NCBI GenBank assembly: GCA_036768485.1
Contig: JAVLUZ010000771.1
Location: 1,914,862-1,978,861, forward strand
Direction: 5' to 3'
DNA: 64,000 nt
From: Mermis nigrescens
Lineage: Eukaryota > Nematoda > Enoplea > Mermithida > Mermithidae
The position numbers were made by a program, and so were the translations under genes. The notes under the pieces were generated by a model that saw only the letters and a program-made list of their open reading frames with translations, was not told the DNA's origin and did not search any database. This document shows, piece after piece, positions 41,872 through 53,428 of the stretch. The first letter of the stretch is position 1. Each line of letters starts with the position of its first letter.

Positions 41872-42991
41872 GTAAGTTATGTGGTATTTATTCTTCTCTA
41901 CTATGCAATAGCTAAAAGCGTGCTACGTAAGATGATGGAGTAAAATAAGAGGAAAAATAGTTGGGCTAACTTTTAATTTAACAGTTAAATCGAAGATGAT
42001 ATATAAAGATAAAATTGTCCAAATACGCTTATTCAAGCAATTGCCTTTTCAAAGGAAGCTGCAAGGTTGAGCAAGAGCTTCCGATTTTTTTAGGATGGTG
42101 AATAATTCTATGTTCATCTCGGCTTGATACGCACCCTCTGTAATAGCTTTGCATTTTTCTTATTCAATTAAGATGCATATTTTCGTAGTTTGACTCATTC
42201 TCCTCAAAATGTGTTTCGGTAAAATGCTATTGTTTCAGTCTTCACTTCTTTGCTTTCCGTAAATCATGGATGCGCGTTTGGATATTTTCTGATATTCATT
42301 GATACTGGTGCCCTAAGACCTTTTTTATTACCGGTGCCGTTACTAGACTAACGTGTTTTAATGATGGTGTTTTTATTGAAATTCGTTACTATTTGTACAT
42401 GTGTTACACTGTTTTTCATTTAACGGAATGAAAAGAATATTGAATGAAAATTGAAATTTCAAACAAAATAGAGTTTGATCATCTGCGTATTTGCTTTCGT
42501 ACAAGATATGTTCTAATAGACGTAAGCGTAGTGCTAAAATATATAAAAAGTCCTTAACGTGAAGCGTTCTTGAAAAATCCATCAGGTTTTTAACCGCGAT
42601 GTTTGATTTAAAAAACCTCTTTCAAAATTTTTCGAAATTTTTCAAAATTCAAATTTTTCTGGCGTTTCGCGGTGAATCAATAATTTCACGTGCTTGTAGG
42701 TACTCCATAAAATTGTATCTAAATGATCTAAAAAAATTTAAGATTTCTAGCCTTTTACCGTTCTGGATTTCTGGGATTTTACCCCATACCAACCCTGACC
42801 TTGTGCGTCTATGCTCTGATGGCTTTTTCTACTGAATTAACCTTAATCACTTTGTCGTTCATTAAAGCTGTACACTAATTTTCTAATTTTTGCATCTCTC
42901 GGGTCTTGCCCAGGAGGACAACAATATTTTCTACACTACTATTTAAATACATTTAAGTTTAATTCGTGCTTGTTGATTTTTGCATATTCAG

Positions 42992-43092
42992 GCTCAAGCA
43001 ATTCATCGAAACGTCGGATTATTGGAAAGTTGGTTTTGGGCTCCGTCGCGACATGTACAAGCTTTGGGAGGAAGAGCGGGTGCAGTTATTGA
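42992..43092 (+). CDS. 3'-5' exonuclease-like domain protein, exon 3
   Basis: A 101-bp exon between gcatattcag and TTGA|gtaagc, in phase on both sides. It encodes RLKQFIETSDYWKVGFGLRR DMYKLWEEERVQLL. The pattern 'L..fl....i.KVGfGlr.D...L' is the ExoII helix-strand motif of DEDD exonucleases; the third metal-binding acid, the Asp of RRDMYKL, is retained. This motif is the best single piece of evidence for the family assignment. Confidence 0.85.
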
Positions 43093-43566
43093 GTAAGCTT
43101 CGCGCCTCACTGTCTTTGGAGAACTCTAATTATAGCGTTTTATTTAAGCCAGAGTTTCAAGCCAAAATCCTATATTAGAGTGGGCGGTCATTAGCGAAAT
43201 GGATGACAGAAAGGACGGTGGAATGAAATGCTGGATGGTTTATAAAAACGATATTTTTGTATACTTTGATCCATTTTATGCTGCGCTTTTTGAAGCAAGT
43301 CAGATGACATTATACAGTGCTAAAGCCAGACAATTTTTTTGCCCTTTACTAAAAATCGCACTAGTTTTTTCATAGAAAATTTGCATACATATGTACCAAA
43401 ACGTTGCCCTCGATATGTATATAAGACTTAAAGGAAATGGAATTCGCCAACTGAATTTGATTCTTTTGATTCCCCTAAACTTTAGGATTTTTAACCGTTC
43501 AACCCGAAATAAAGGGTCATTTTACCGAAAAATGGCCAACTATCCTCATACAAAATGTAGAGCTCT

Positions 43567-43735
43567 GCTCGCCACGAATGTTTACGCTTTAATAAGCTTC
43601 TAGAGCTTGCTAGGGTTATATCTTTAACACATCGGTCCTATTTCCGCCCACGCACGACCGACGTGTTAAACATATAGCCTTAACAAGCTCTATCATCCTA
43701 TGGAGCATATTAAAACGTAAACATTCGTGGCGAGC
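43567..43735. mobile_element. Foldback element N
   Basis: A 20-bp perfect inverted repeat (GCTCGCCACGAATGTTTACG at 43567-43586, complement at 43716-43735) with further imperfect pairing inside, in intron 3 of the exonuclease-like gene. Confidence 0.85.
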
Positions 43736-44756
43736 ACTATTATTTGTAGTACTGTTTCAGATGAAGTGTAGAATGTTGATGCTTACATAATTACTTACCG
43801 CACTTTGGACAGCATTTTAACACATTTTTGTTTACTTGTTAGTGTTGCCTATGTGCGTAGTAGAGAAAAATATACGTATAAGCGGCTTTAGGCTGTAAAT
43901 AGCGATTTAAGTTTATTGCTTATAAATTGTAATGTACACTTTGTCTTAATCATAGAATACAGAATTGTTAATGCTTACTATAATTATATTGTAGAATATT
44001 TTGATTTTTGCTACTACAGGCTACGTACATATATCTTATTTTATGATTGAATTTCATGGAATAGTCGTACTCGTTTCCGGTCAAACGCAGCATGAAATTC
44101 TGAGGGGAATGTTAAAGGCAGCATTTTTCTAAAGTGCCTTTTTTGGACTCCAAAACGGTAGTACGCGTCAAAAGCATGTTTCTTCATTTCTGACGACGCT
44201 CTGCAAAAGAAATTTAGAAAATTAAAAAAAGATGAGTTAGTTGAACAAAATTTAGTCAGAATTTAAATAATTTTCCGAACACGATTTATATTGGGTAAAA
44301 AATTTAAGTCGAAAAAGTTTACTTACTAAAGCTCTTATTCGGAAAATCTGTCGTTCAAAGTAATCGAAGTCTGATTGATTAATATTTTGCTGCAGTCCGA
44401 CTTTGAAATATCAAAATTGTACAATTGGAACTTATCTAATTATGGGGAACTGCAAGCATAAAGAATAAGAAAAATAAAAACTCGACGCAAAGCAATAAAA
44501 GACTTTGACATATTTACTACATACATATGTGTAACTCAGATTTTGCTTCTAGAAGGCATGATGAAAAATAATAATCCAGCGTTCACTATTTAAAAACTGC
44601 CGAAAAATCCGTTTCGGGGTCTTTGTAATCCATTTTGAAAATTTTTAATGTTTTAACTGGGGTTCTCTTGTCAAAAATAAATTTTCTTCCCATTTTAAAA
44701 GATAAGACGCCCTCTAGCCCCCTGGATACGGGCCTAAATGTGTATATGTATACAAC

Positions 44757-45422
44757 ACCGTATCCAGGATTCTATTCCAGGGGGGTCGCAAACTTCGAAA
44801 TCCAATTTTTCGAGAATCATCAGAAGATAGGCGATAATAAATGTATTTTTGACGTTTTCAACGAGCTCCACAATAGCGAAGAAATTCACAGTCATATACA
44901 CATATCGTTTGAACAGTTCATCCAATTCATGTACAACTTCTTAACTTTTGCTTTTGCACTCAATCTTTGTGCTTCTGCAAACAGATTTAACAATGAAAAG
45001 GAATAATTTGGCGCGAAGCGTCGGCAAAATTTGACATGTTTTTCATGTCTAACTCAACTTGAGCGGTTTTGAGCGCGTTATAAAGGCAAAAACTACACAC
45101 AAACCATAAATCCGAGCCGGAATTTTTTTACGTTTTTATCCTTTTTCGCTAACATTTATAGTGTTTCGTAAATGAACAATGCAAAAATTATATCTGAAGC
45201 GAAGCGCCCTAAATTTTCGACGTTTTTATCGTCTTAAGGTCGATTTAGACTTTTCTGAAGACAAGAAATGGTAATCTTGATTGAATAAATGACGCTCGGA
45301 GCGCCGAAAATTTGAGCATTTTCGTGTTCATGGATGTCAAAAACCTATATAATTTCATAGTTTAAAATTCTGAAAAAATTAAAGGGGGGGAATCCCTTCA
45401 CGCCTCCCTGGATACAGGTCTT
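44757..45422. mobile_element. Family D element, diverged copy
   Basis: Begins CACCGTATCCAGGATTC and ends CCTGGATACAGGTC; a GGCGCGAAGCGTC hairpin at about 45010. The open frame of 123 codons across it is not a real gene. Confidence 0.65.
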
Positions 45423-45515
45423 TATATGCGTATTCATACATGTGTGTATGTAGAGGTTGATCTTTAGTCTCGTACTTCTGTATATCTCAATACTTAAAAG
45501 TAAAGTTTGGCTAAG

Positions 45516-45761
45516 ATTGGGTCGACATCCGAAATCTGCTTATTCAATGGCCTCACTTCCGGCAAAACTACCATTTCTGTCGAATGGGCACTCATTCGGT
45601 AGCCAGTTATCTATTCGGCGTAGAATTTGTCAATAACAATTTACTGTCTGGCTTCAACGCTTGGTACGCTAAGAATCTCAATCCAGACATGTCTCGTGGG
45701 TTGGCTCATCAAACGCAGCTCGACGTTGATCTCTACGCTCAATTCTTGATAAAATTTTTTG
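45516..45761 (+). CDS. 3'-5' exonuclease-like domain protein, exon 4
   Basis: Reading from a ggctaag acceptor in phase with exon 3, the exon gives NWVDIRNLLIQWPHFRQNYH, then MGTHSVASYLFGVEFVNNNL and the segment ending AHQTQLDVDLYAQFLIKFF. This matches the C-terminal half of the exonuclease domain: 'vDlr', 'sLa.l...lg', the W of the sdW position, and the final ExoIII motif. In that motif the Asp is kept (LDVDLY), but the Tyr of the usual YAAxD appears as Gln. The donor G|gtcccg is weak and was chosen because it alone gives the phase needed by exon 5. A family-B MITE starts 46 bp downstream. Confidence 0.78.
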
Positions 45762-45806
45762 GTCCCGAAATTAGCTCAAACGATAGTACATACTTATAGT
45801 TACAAA

Positions 45807-46187
45807 TAGACATGCACAGCATGGGAATTCTAGGGGTGGCGCCTTTTCGGGGATGAAAAACAGTAGGTACGCGTCAAAAACGTCGTTTCTCGGCGTTTTT
45901 AATGATTCGCTATCGTTCTAGAACATAAATACGAAAAATTCGGGTGAATATCGGTTTGGAATAATTCGAATAAATTGAACACAATATAGTCAAAAAACGA
46001 GTACAAGGTGCGAAGCGCCGAAAATTCGGCACAATTAAGCAAACGGATAGCGAAAAACGCTTAAACCAGCACCTTTTATACGATTTTTTTGGAAAAACTA
46101 AAATTGCGAATTCTGGGGGAGGTGGGATGGAAAAATTTTTTGGGGGTTTGAATACGCCTAAACCTCGCCCCCTCAAGATCATGTTTG
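45807..46187 (+). mobile_element. MITE family B
   Basis: TAGACATGCACAGCATGGG ... CAAGATCATGTTTG, with flanks GTTACAAA and GGTACACA (6 of 8). It lies 46 bp after exon 4. Confidence 0.75.
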
Positions 46188-46211
46188 GGTACACATTTAT
46201 ACACGTACGAA

Positions 46212-46987
46212 TAGGTCCGTGTCCAGGATTTTATTTCGGGTGGGGGGCCGAAAATTTTCGAGGCCAGATATATCGAGAACCATTTGGGGATATGCGAAAA
46301 TAAAAAGGTAGTTTTGAGCGTATCTCGGCGAGCTCTATACGATGGTGAAGGAAAATTTCAAAAATTTTTTACTTTTTCATACTGATATACAGCAAATTTA
46401 TCATTTAAGTTGATTCCTCATCACTTAATCGACGAATTATTCCTTATCTCTTGCCTTTGCACTTAAGCATTGTGCTTTACAGAGAAAAACAATACAGATA
46501 ATGGATAATTCGGCGCTAAGCGCCGAAAACAATTGTTATATTCTGCATGTCAAGTTCAAATTTGAGCGGTTTTGAGAGGGCTAGAAGACAAAAAAATTAT
46601 TAACAATAAATACGGCGCAGAGCGCCGAAAAAATTTCATGTTTTATGTCATAACTCAAATTTGAGCTGTTTTGAATGAGCTAGAAGGCAAAAAGTAAAGC
46701 TGAATAATGTATCCGGCGCACAGCGCTGGAAAAAATTGACATAACTAACTGAAATTTGAGCGATTTTTAGCGGTTTAGAAGACAAAACTATACATAAACA
46801 ATGAATCCGGCGCGAAGCGCCGAAAAATATCGAGTTTACTAGCTCAAAAGTTCGCTAGAAACCTGTTTTGGCGGTGTTTCAGACGCACTTCGCCAATTTT
46901 TCATTTTTCCCTTTGGGGGACTCTTGGGAGGAACAAAAATTTTTCTCATTTCGGGGGGGCAGGCCCCGCTCCCTGGATACGGCCATG
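46212..46987. mobile_element. Family D element with ~100-bp internal tandem units
   Basis: TAGGTCCGTGTCCAGG ... CCTGGATACGGCCATG, with flanks CGTACGAA (46204-46211) and CGTACAAA (46988-46995), one mismatch. Four tandem units each hold a hairpin: at 46512 (loop TAA), 46614 (AGA), 46715 (ACA) and 46809 (GAA). Confidence 0.87.
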
Positions 46988-47646
46988 CGTACAAATATAC
47001 GTAGAATTCATTCTATCATGGCGAAATGGCTTGATCGTTGGCGCTTGCGTTTGTAATTAAAAATGCTTGTAAAACATTTTCTAGGTAATAAACCATTGAA
47101 AAATCAGAAAAGATTGACTATGATTTTATACTTTAGCGAAGGAACTCATTAATAATATTCATAATTATAGTCAGTATTAGAGATGTGCCGGGGCCGCCTT
47201 TCTAGCCGAGGCCGGGCCTAAGCCCCGGTGACGGGGCCGGGGCCGGGGTTTGAGGGGTCTGTACAATACATATACCCTATACTTAATTAAGTTATATCGT
47301 GCATCCATATTCTACCTGTACAGACATAACATCTTAGTATCACTATTTTGCGTAATTACATAATGCTGGTATGATTTAAAGACATGAAAATAAACAAATT
47401 AAAAGACAAATAAACAAAAGAATACAATAAATAATGGAGGAATTTAGCCACAGGCATAAAAAGATAAACAAAAATATGAATTTTTCTGAAGATTCATGCT
47501 AATGCAATGGAAGAAAGAGACGAATAAGATAGTAAATACAATGCAAAACGTTACAAGTTCATTGCGTGAGAAATGAATGGCATAATTCCTACAGGAAAAG
47601 ATTTGAAATCACACTGTTCTTTATTATGATATACATAACTACACGC

Positions 47647-48513
47647 CAGCAGACATGCACAGCATGGGGATTCCGGGGGGGTGAAAACCTAAAGTTCCTT
47701 TTTTGGGTCCAAAAATGGCCGGTACGCGTTAAAAAAACATCGTTTTTTTGTGTTTCTGACGATACTCTATCTTTCTAGAGCATAAAATCACGAAAAAAAT
47801 TTCGAAAAAAGTCGAATAAATTGACCAATATATCGCTTAAAACATGAGTATATGGCGCGAAGCGCCGAAAATTTGGCGATTTTGAGCAAATGGATAGCCA
47901 AAAACCCTTAAAAAGACACTTTTTCTACTAATTTTCAGGCAAGTTTAGGAAGCGTTTGAAAAATCGCCAATTCTGGGGGGGGGTTAAAAATTTTTTGCGG
48001 GGGTGAAAAATGATTCTGCGGGGGTGAAACCCCCCCCAAAACCCCCAAGATCATGTATGCACGCCAGTGTTTTTTGTACTCGGCAAAGATTTTTCCCGAT
48101 GTACAAAGACTTTTCGGGACCGTCTTTGTACATGTACAAAGATTTTTGGGAAGACAAAAATTGCAAAAAAGGTCTGAAATTTGCAAAAATTTTCGGCACT
48201 TTGTGTCGGCCGAAATGAGTAATTGTGTGCTCTATATATCTTTATAATGTCAGAAATTGCATTTCAAAAGTAAAATGTCAAATTTTTCGGCGCTTCGCGC
48301 CGTTTCAAGACGATTCTTAGTGATTTTCGCTTTTAGAGACTCAGAAATTAGCTAAAATACACTACCAAAAGTCGAACAACTTTGTTTTTACCACACTAAA
48401 ATCGCTACTGTACCATATTATAGTACCCATTAATTTGTGTGTACAAAATGTACAAAGACTTTTAGGGACCATCTTTGTACATGTACAAACGGACCTTGTA
48501 CAAAAAAACACTG
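47647..48513 (-). mobile_element. MITE family C split at its third base by MITE B
   Basis: CAG (47647-47649) is separated by the B element from TGTTTTTTGTACTCGGC (48068 on); the right end is GTACAAAAAAACACTG. The C duplication is CTACACGC (47639-47646 and 48514-48521), perfect. Confidence 0.92.
47650..48059 (+). mobile_element. MITE family B with perfect duplication CACGCCAG
   Basis: CAGACATGCACAGCATGGG ... CAAGATCATGTATG, 410 bp. CACGCCAG is found at 47642-47649 and 48060-48067, spanning the junction of the C element and its own target. It carries GGCGCGAAGCGCC at 47854. Confidence 0.94.
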
Positions 48514-49225
48514 CTACACGCATAAAATACATGCCTTTAGAACATAAAAAGAAAACTTACAGAGGCACCAAAATGTTTATACGGACCGAAAATCATTTGC
48601 TTAGAGCAGGAAACGTGCATTGTCGAAATTAAAATAATATAAAGGCTATACATATGCACATGAAAGTGAACCATATTTAATTTTAGTGAACCACACCAAA
48701 ATGGAGACAGTGAACCTGCTATTTGGTGCCAAGCGCCCAAAATTAATGAATATTCGCGTATGTAATAGAAAACGACTATTAATGTGGTATGAAATAATAA
48801 ACATTTTCACGGAGACTGGAGAGAGTCTATCATTTTAAATGTTCTTGTCTAAAAATAATCGGTAAAACGTGCTTATTTTTGTAATAAAAATCGTTGTTTA
48901 AGCTAGGCTGTTCGAAAATAGATCAAATGGTCTTAATGTTCACCCAAATCTTAGTTATTAGATTACCTAAAACGAAATACAACAGTAGTTTAGGCTTTGC
49001 TTTAACGTAATTTAGCTTATTTTTGTAAATAAATAAATATTACGTTTTATAATTCGAAAAAAATTAATTTTACCGTATTTTCACTGATTTTTTTTACAGG
49101 CCGCGATCCCGGCGTCGGGGTCGGCCTGGTCCCGGAGTCTGGAACATCTCTACTCAGTATTATAACAATGTTTTTAAAATCATTTGGGATAAAGTGCATA
49201 GTCAATAAATTTAAGATTTTTTTAG

Positions 49226-49406
49226 CCGCTGAACTCACTTTCTTGAGCTTCGACTGGTTTGCACAATGCAAAGTAAAGATGGAGGCCTTCCTTTTACCGT
49301 ATCGCAATATTCAGTATGAAAAATCAGCGTACAATTTCGCCTTTGCGCCTTCAATGGTGCGCAAAGTCTTGGATGCGCAGTGCCAACAACTTGGACCAAA
49401 TTTTAA
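49226..49406 (+). CDS. 3'-5' exonuclease-like domain protein, exon 5 (unrecognised region)
   Basis: Bounded by atttttttag and AA|gtaagc, with phases matching exons 4 and 6. It encodes AAELTFLSFDWFAQCKVKME and AFLLPYRNIQYEKSAYNFAF, then APSMVRKVLDAQCQQLGPNF K. No family is recognised for this part. It lies C-terminal to the exonuclease-like domain and looks like an alpha-helical region. Its codons are unremarkable and it is clearly more protein-like than the flanking transposon sequence. It begins only 74 bp after the end of the 2-kb element M. Confidence 0.72.
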
Positions 49407-50026
49407 GTAAGCGTATGTCAAATATGTTTGGATGTATTATTGCTAAAAGGGGACGTAAGCTGGAAGTATTCCTGTTACGGGTCAAAGAATTTTGGATGGG
49501 AATAGTCGGTTATAATGGAGAGGGGGTAAAAGGCCTGGAGAACGCACTTTTTTCCCATCTGTCAATGGGGTGGCAAAAAATTTGAAATTTTATTTGAAAT
49601 TTGGAATTAGAGGACAAATAAACATCAGTGGGGTCGGGAATCTCCCAAACACCCGTTACGTTTACTCATGTACGTTACTTATGTATGTGTGGCGGGGAAA
49701 GTGGATGACTTCAGCCATGATAAGCCGACATTGATATTTTTTAGCTGATTCAGCTACGATAACACGAATGAAGTCATAAAATTTCGGAAGGGGAATTCAG
49801 ATATTTTTTAGCTGGGGGAGATAAATTACCTCCAATTTTTGGCTAAAATGGCTGAAACACGTGAAAATTGCCTAAATTCTCAAGTTTTCGCCAAAAATCG
49901 AGGCTGAGTCCAAATTTCACGACTTTGGGGGTGGATGGAGGAAGACCATCTTTGAGTGGAAGATCCCCCGTTCCCCTGTTACACATATGAATGATTTAGA
50001 TATCGTATGATTTCGTTGATTTGCAC

Positions 50027-50343
50027 CATACATGCAATAGCACGAAATTTTTCGTGGGGGTCTCCGGCAGACGTGCACATCATAGGGATTCTGGGCGAGG
50101 GTGAACTTTTTAAAGTGCCTTTTTTGGGCCTAAAAATGGTGGTTTACGCCCCGGTAATTTTCAGGGGGAGGGGTAAATGACTGCCAATTTTTAGCTAAAA
50201 ACGGCCAAAAAATGTCTAAAAACAGCCAAACAGTTAGATTTTTTCCAAAAATGTAGGGTCAGCAATTTTCTGGCTTTTGGGGGATGGGGTGGGCGACCGA
50301 CTTAGGGTGGGGGATCCCCCATATTTCCCCTGTTACATGTATG
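50027..50343. mobile_element. MITE family E next to the exon 6 acceptor, perfect duplication ATTTGCAC
   Basis: Starts CATACATGCAATAGCACG and ends CCTGTTACATGTATG; ATTTGCAC at 50019-50026 and 50344-50351. A partial family-B sequence (from 50069) sits inside. Similar E elements lie at about 7616-7818, 49770-49989 and 59080-59307. Confidence 0.85.
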
Positions 50344-50361
50344 ATTTGCACGCACTTACAG

Positions 50362-50577
50362 ACCAATGATCTGGCTGGGAGAAAGAGGTCGCATGTTGAG
50401 GCGTCGCTTTGGCGCCCAGCCCTTCGGCGCCATCAGTGTCGATATTTTTGACGGAATGAAAGTCGGTGATAAAAAGAGTTTGTTCGGCCCTGACCCAGAA
50501 ACAGGCAGAATGAGGGAACTTGAGATAACTTTGGTGGAAGATGGCGATGAGGATGATGCGGAGGAGCAAGCGCAACT
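50362..50577 (+). CDS. 3'-5' exonuclease-like domain protein, exon 6 (unrecognised region)
   Basis: Following the acceptor gcacttacag, this reads in phase KPMIWLGERGRMLRRRFGAQ, then PFGAISVDIFDGMKVGDKKS LFGPDPETGRMRELEITLVE, then DGDEDDAEEQAQL. The donor is a consensus gtaagt. The region has a basic stretch followed by an acidic one. No domain is recognised. The acceptor lies 18 bp after the end of a MITE of family E, so the upstream splicing signals come partly from, or directly abut, a transposon. Confidence 0.75.
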
Positions 50578-51597
50578 GTAAGTACTTTTTAATTATGATG
50601 TGATATTCACTGTTTTTTTGTACGAGCTTCTTTGTACATGCACAAATGTCTCCGGAAAAGTCTGTAAGAGCGAACATGTTTTTGTACATATATATATATA
50701 TAATATAAAATATACTATTAAACATAAATATTCTTACATACTACTAGTCAGTTATCCGCGACCCTCACGCTCCACCAAAAGTGTAATTTTATCATAAATT
50801 TAGCTGATCCGAAAATTTTCTTGAGTTATTGGTTGAATTTACACATGAAACTCGACTCAGAAAGCTAAAATAAATTGTTTTACACAATCAGAAATAATAT
50901 GGCGATTGCAGTATGCTGATTGAATCTCAAAATAGTGCAAACTTGTCAAATACTCGTAGTTCTTATTTTTCTGCATAAAATCTTTATAAACATTAGAGAT
51001 ATGTAGATATAAAAAAATTTAAGTCTGGAAAAAGATGCTCGAAATTACACAAAGAATTGGAGTGTTTATTGCCCGCGCTTCTAGCAATAAATAGATTGTA
51101 GTTACGATATTCGGCGCAAAGAGCCGAAAAGTTTTTGAAATTCGCTAAAAATACTCAAAAAACGTTGAAATTGTTATTGCTTTGCCCCAAAAAGTCTTCG
51201 TACATTGCACAAAGATGGCTCCAAAAATCTTTGTACGAGCCTCAAAACCCATCTCATTACAAAAAAACAGTAGTGATATCAGATTTTAGGGACAAATCAA
51301 AGGTACAATCTAAATCTTGGATACTTATGTATACATTCAAATGAGTATTGTATTAGGATTTTATCAATTCAGATCATCTTCTGGTGAACAGAAATGTGAT
51401 GGAAATTATTCCATATGATGAGGTATTTTGTTAAGATTAGCTAATGGATTGCTGCTTTTGTAGCAGCGCGAAAATTGAAGACGAAAGGGTGTGCTTATAA
51501 TACGATGCATACTTCTCATAATAATATTGCTCGAAATTTATGAGCTTGTATTAAATGCAAGGCGCTATTGAGTCGGTTGCTAGCACGCAGGCCCGTA

Positions 51598-53428
51598 TCC
51601 AGGGGGGCGGGGGGCTCTCCCCACGACTTTGAGTGAAAGTTGCGTTAATGAGTCAGTTTTGAGTCAGGCATGCGTAGGGGTTGGGATCTACACCCTAAGA
51701 ATGAAAAAAATGGAAATTTATTTGGAAAAATCAAAACATTCGGCTCAAAAAGGTTCCCTTGCTGAGTCGGCCATGCTGTGCATCTAGGTTTCAGCTGCCT
51801 CTTGACATTTCTGGATTAAAAACAGGCCATTCCATTCATAAAATAGTCATCAATCTCCATCTAAAATTTTAAGCCGTCGTATTCGTACATTACGTATGCA
51901 TGCACTAAATTCAAGCTCCTCGAGAAGTTTGTGTGATCTTCTTTAATAACGAGCTTGATTTGAAAACCTGAGTAATTTGATTTTTCTCGCCGATCTCTGA
52001 ATCAAATGAGGTTGAGCCGATTGGGTCTGCCAGTTGAATGCCACATATTTAATTTGTTGAAACTGTCGATGTTGTGAAAAAATAGTTTTAGAGTATTAGG
52101 CGAATTTTCGAAAATGTCCACAGGATTGTCTCAGCCGCCGTACGATAGGCCTGTATCCACGGGGTAAACGGTGGGATTGCTCCCTTAAAATTTTTTTCCG
52201 AATTTTCAGCCATGAAACCTTATGGGTTTTTGAAGTTCGCAGCGTGAAAATGCTCATGTTTTTGGCGCTTCGCGCCATTAGTTCAAACAAAATTTCTCGC
52301 CTACTACATGTTCAAATATTTTTGTGATAAAAATCTTACGCGAGATCGAATTAATTGCATTTCTCATCTTGAAAAGGTGTAAAATTGAGCATAAGAGCAT
52401 AAAAATGTCCAAATTTTCTGGCGCATTCCTGCATTGCTTATCTTTAGAAGTGAGCTTGAAAGAGATGAAATATGAAAAAATTCTGGCGGTCCGTGTCGAA
52501 TATATAAGTTCTATTGCTTACTTTCGGAAAGCTTCGAAATTGAGCCTGGAAGAAAAAATGTTGAAAATTTTAGGCGCTTTGCGCCAGCTATCATTAATGC
52601 ATTGCTTATATTTCAAAAGCAGCGAAATTGAGCTTAAAGGGACAAAAATGTCAAAATGTCCTGGTGCTCCGCGCCATATATGTATACACAGGCCCGTATC
52701 CAGGGGGCGGCGGGGGCCTGCCCCCCCCCCCCGAAATGGGAAAAAATTTTTGTTTTTCCCAAGGGTCCCCAAAGGGAAAAATGAAAAGTGGCGAAGTGGG
52801 TCTGAAACACCGCCAAAACAGGTTTTTAGCGTACTTATGAGCTAGTAAACTCAGAATTTTCCGGCGCTTCGCGCCGGGTTTATTGTTTATGTAAGGTTTT
52901 GTCTTCTAAACCGCTAAAAATCCTCTCAAATTAGAGTTAGACATAGAGAGCATGTCAATTTTTCTAGCGCTGTGCGCCGGATTCATTGTTTAGTTATAGT
53001 TTTTGCCTCCTAGCTCACTTAAAACAGCTCAAATTTGAGTTATGACATGGGAAACACGGAATTTTTCCGGCTTCGCGTCGTATTTATTGTTTATATATGT
53101 TTTTTCTCTTCTAGCCCGCTCAAATCGCTCAAATTTGAAGTTGATATGCAGGTTTTCTCTGTATAAAGCACAATGATTAAGTACAAAGACAAGAGATAAG
53201 AAATAATTCGTCGATTAGGTGATGAGAAATCAGCTTAAATGATAAATTTGCTGTATATCAATATGAAATAAAGTGAAAATTTTTTAGTTGAAATTTTCTT
53301 CACCGCCGTATAGAGCTCGCCGTGATACGCTCAAAACTGTCTTTATTTTCGCCTATCCCCTAATGGTTCTCGAGATATCTGGCCTCAAAATTTCTGCCCC
53401 CTGAGATAAAACCCTGAATACGGGCCTG
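51598..53428. mobile_element. Composite family D element with nested D termini
   Basis: CAGGCCCGTATCCAGG at the left and CGGGCCTG at the right, with flanks CTAGCACG (51590-51597) and TTAGCACG (53429-53436), one mismatch. Further D-like left ends occur at about 52151 and 52689. Between 52190 and 52690 there are tandem units each with a GGCGC-NNN-GCGCC-type hairpin. The long open frame at 52324-52845 is repeat sequence, not a gene. Confidence 0.75.

Larger units (their letters stand above)
47178..49152. mobile_element. Element M (hAT-like, TAGAG ends, GC-rich subterminal repeats)
   Basis: The ends TAGAGATGTGCC and GGAACATCTCTA are inverted repeats, and the flanks GTCAGTAT (47170-47177) and CTCAGTAT (49153-49160) differ at one base. 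CCGGGGCCGG-type runs adjoin both ends. TAGAG is a typical hAT terminus. It contains a C element, which contains a B element. No coding sequence was recognised in the remaining ~1.1 kb. Confidence 0.85.

Noticed and set aside
44635..45006. 123-codon open frame
   Set aside because: It lies across two family-D termini and repeat sequence with no splice context.
52324..52845. 173-codon open frame
   Set aside because: It crosses tandem repeat units and the end of a family-D element; the peptide is repetitive translation of hairpin-bearing repeats.
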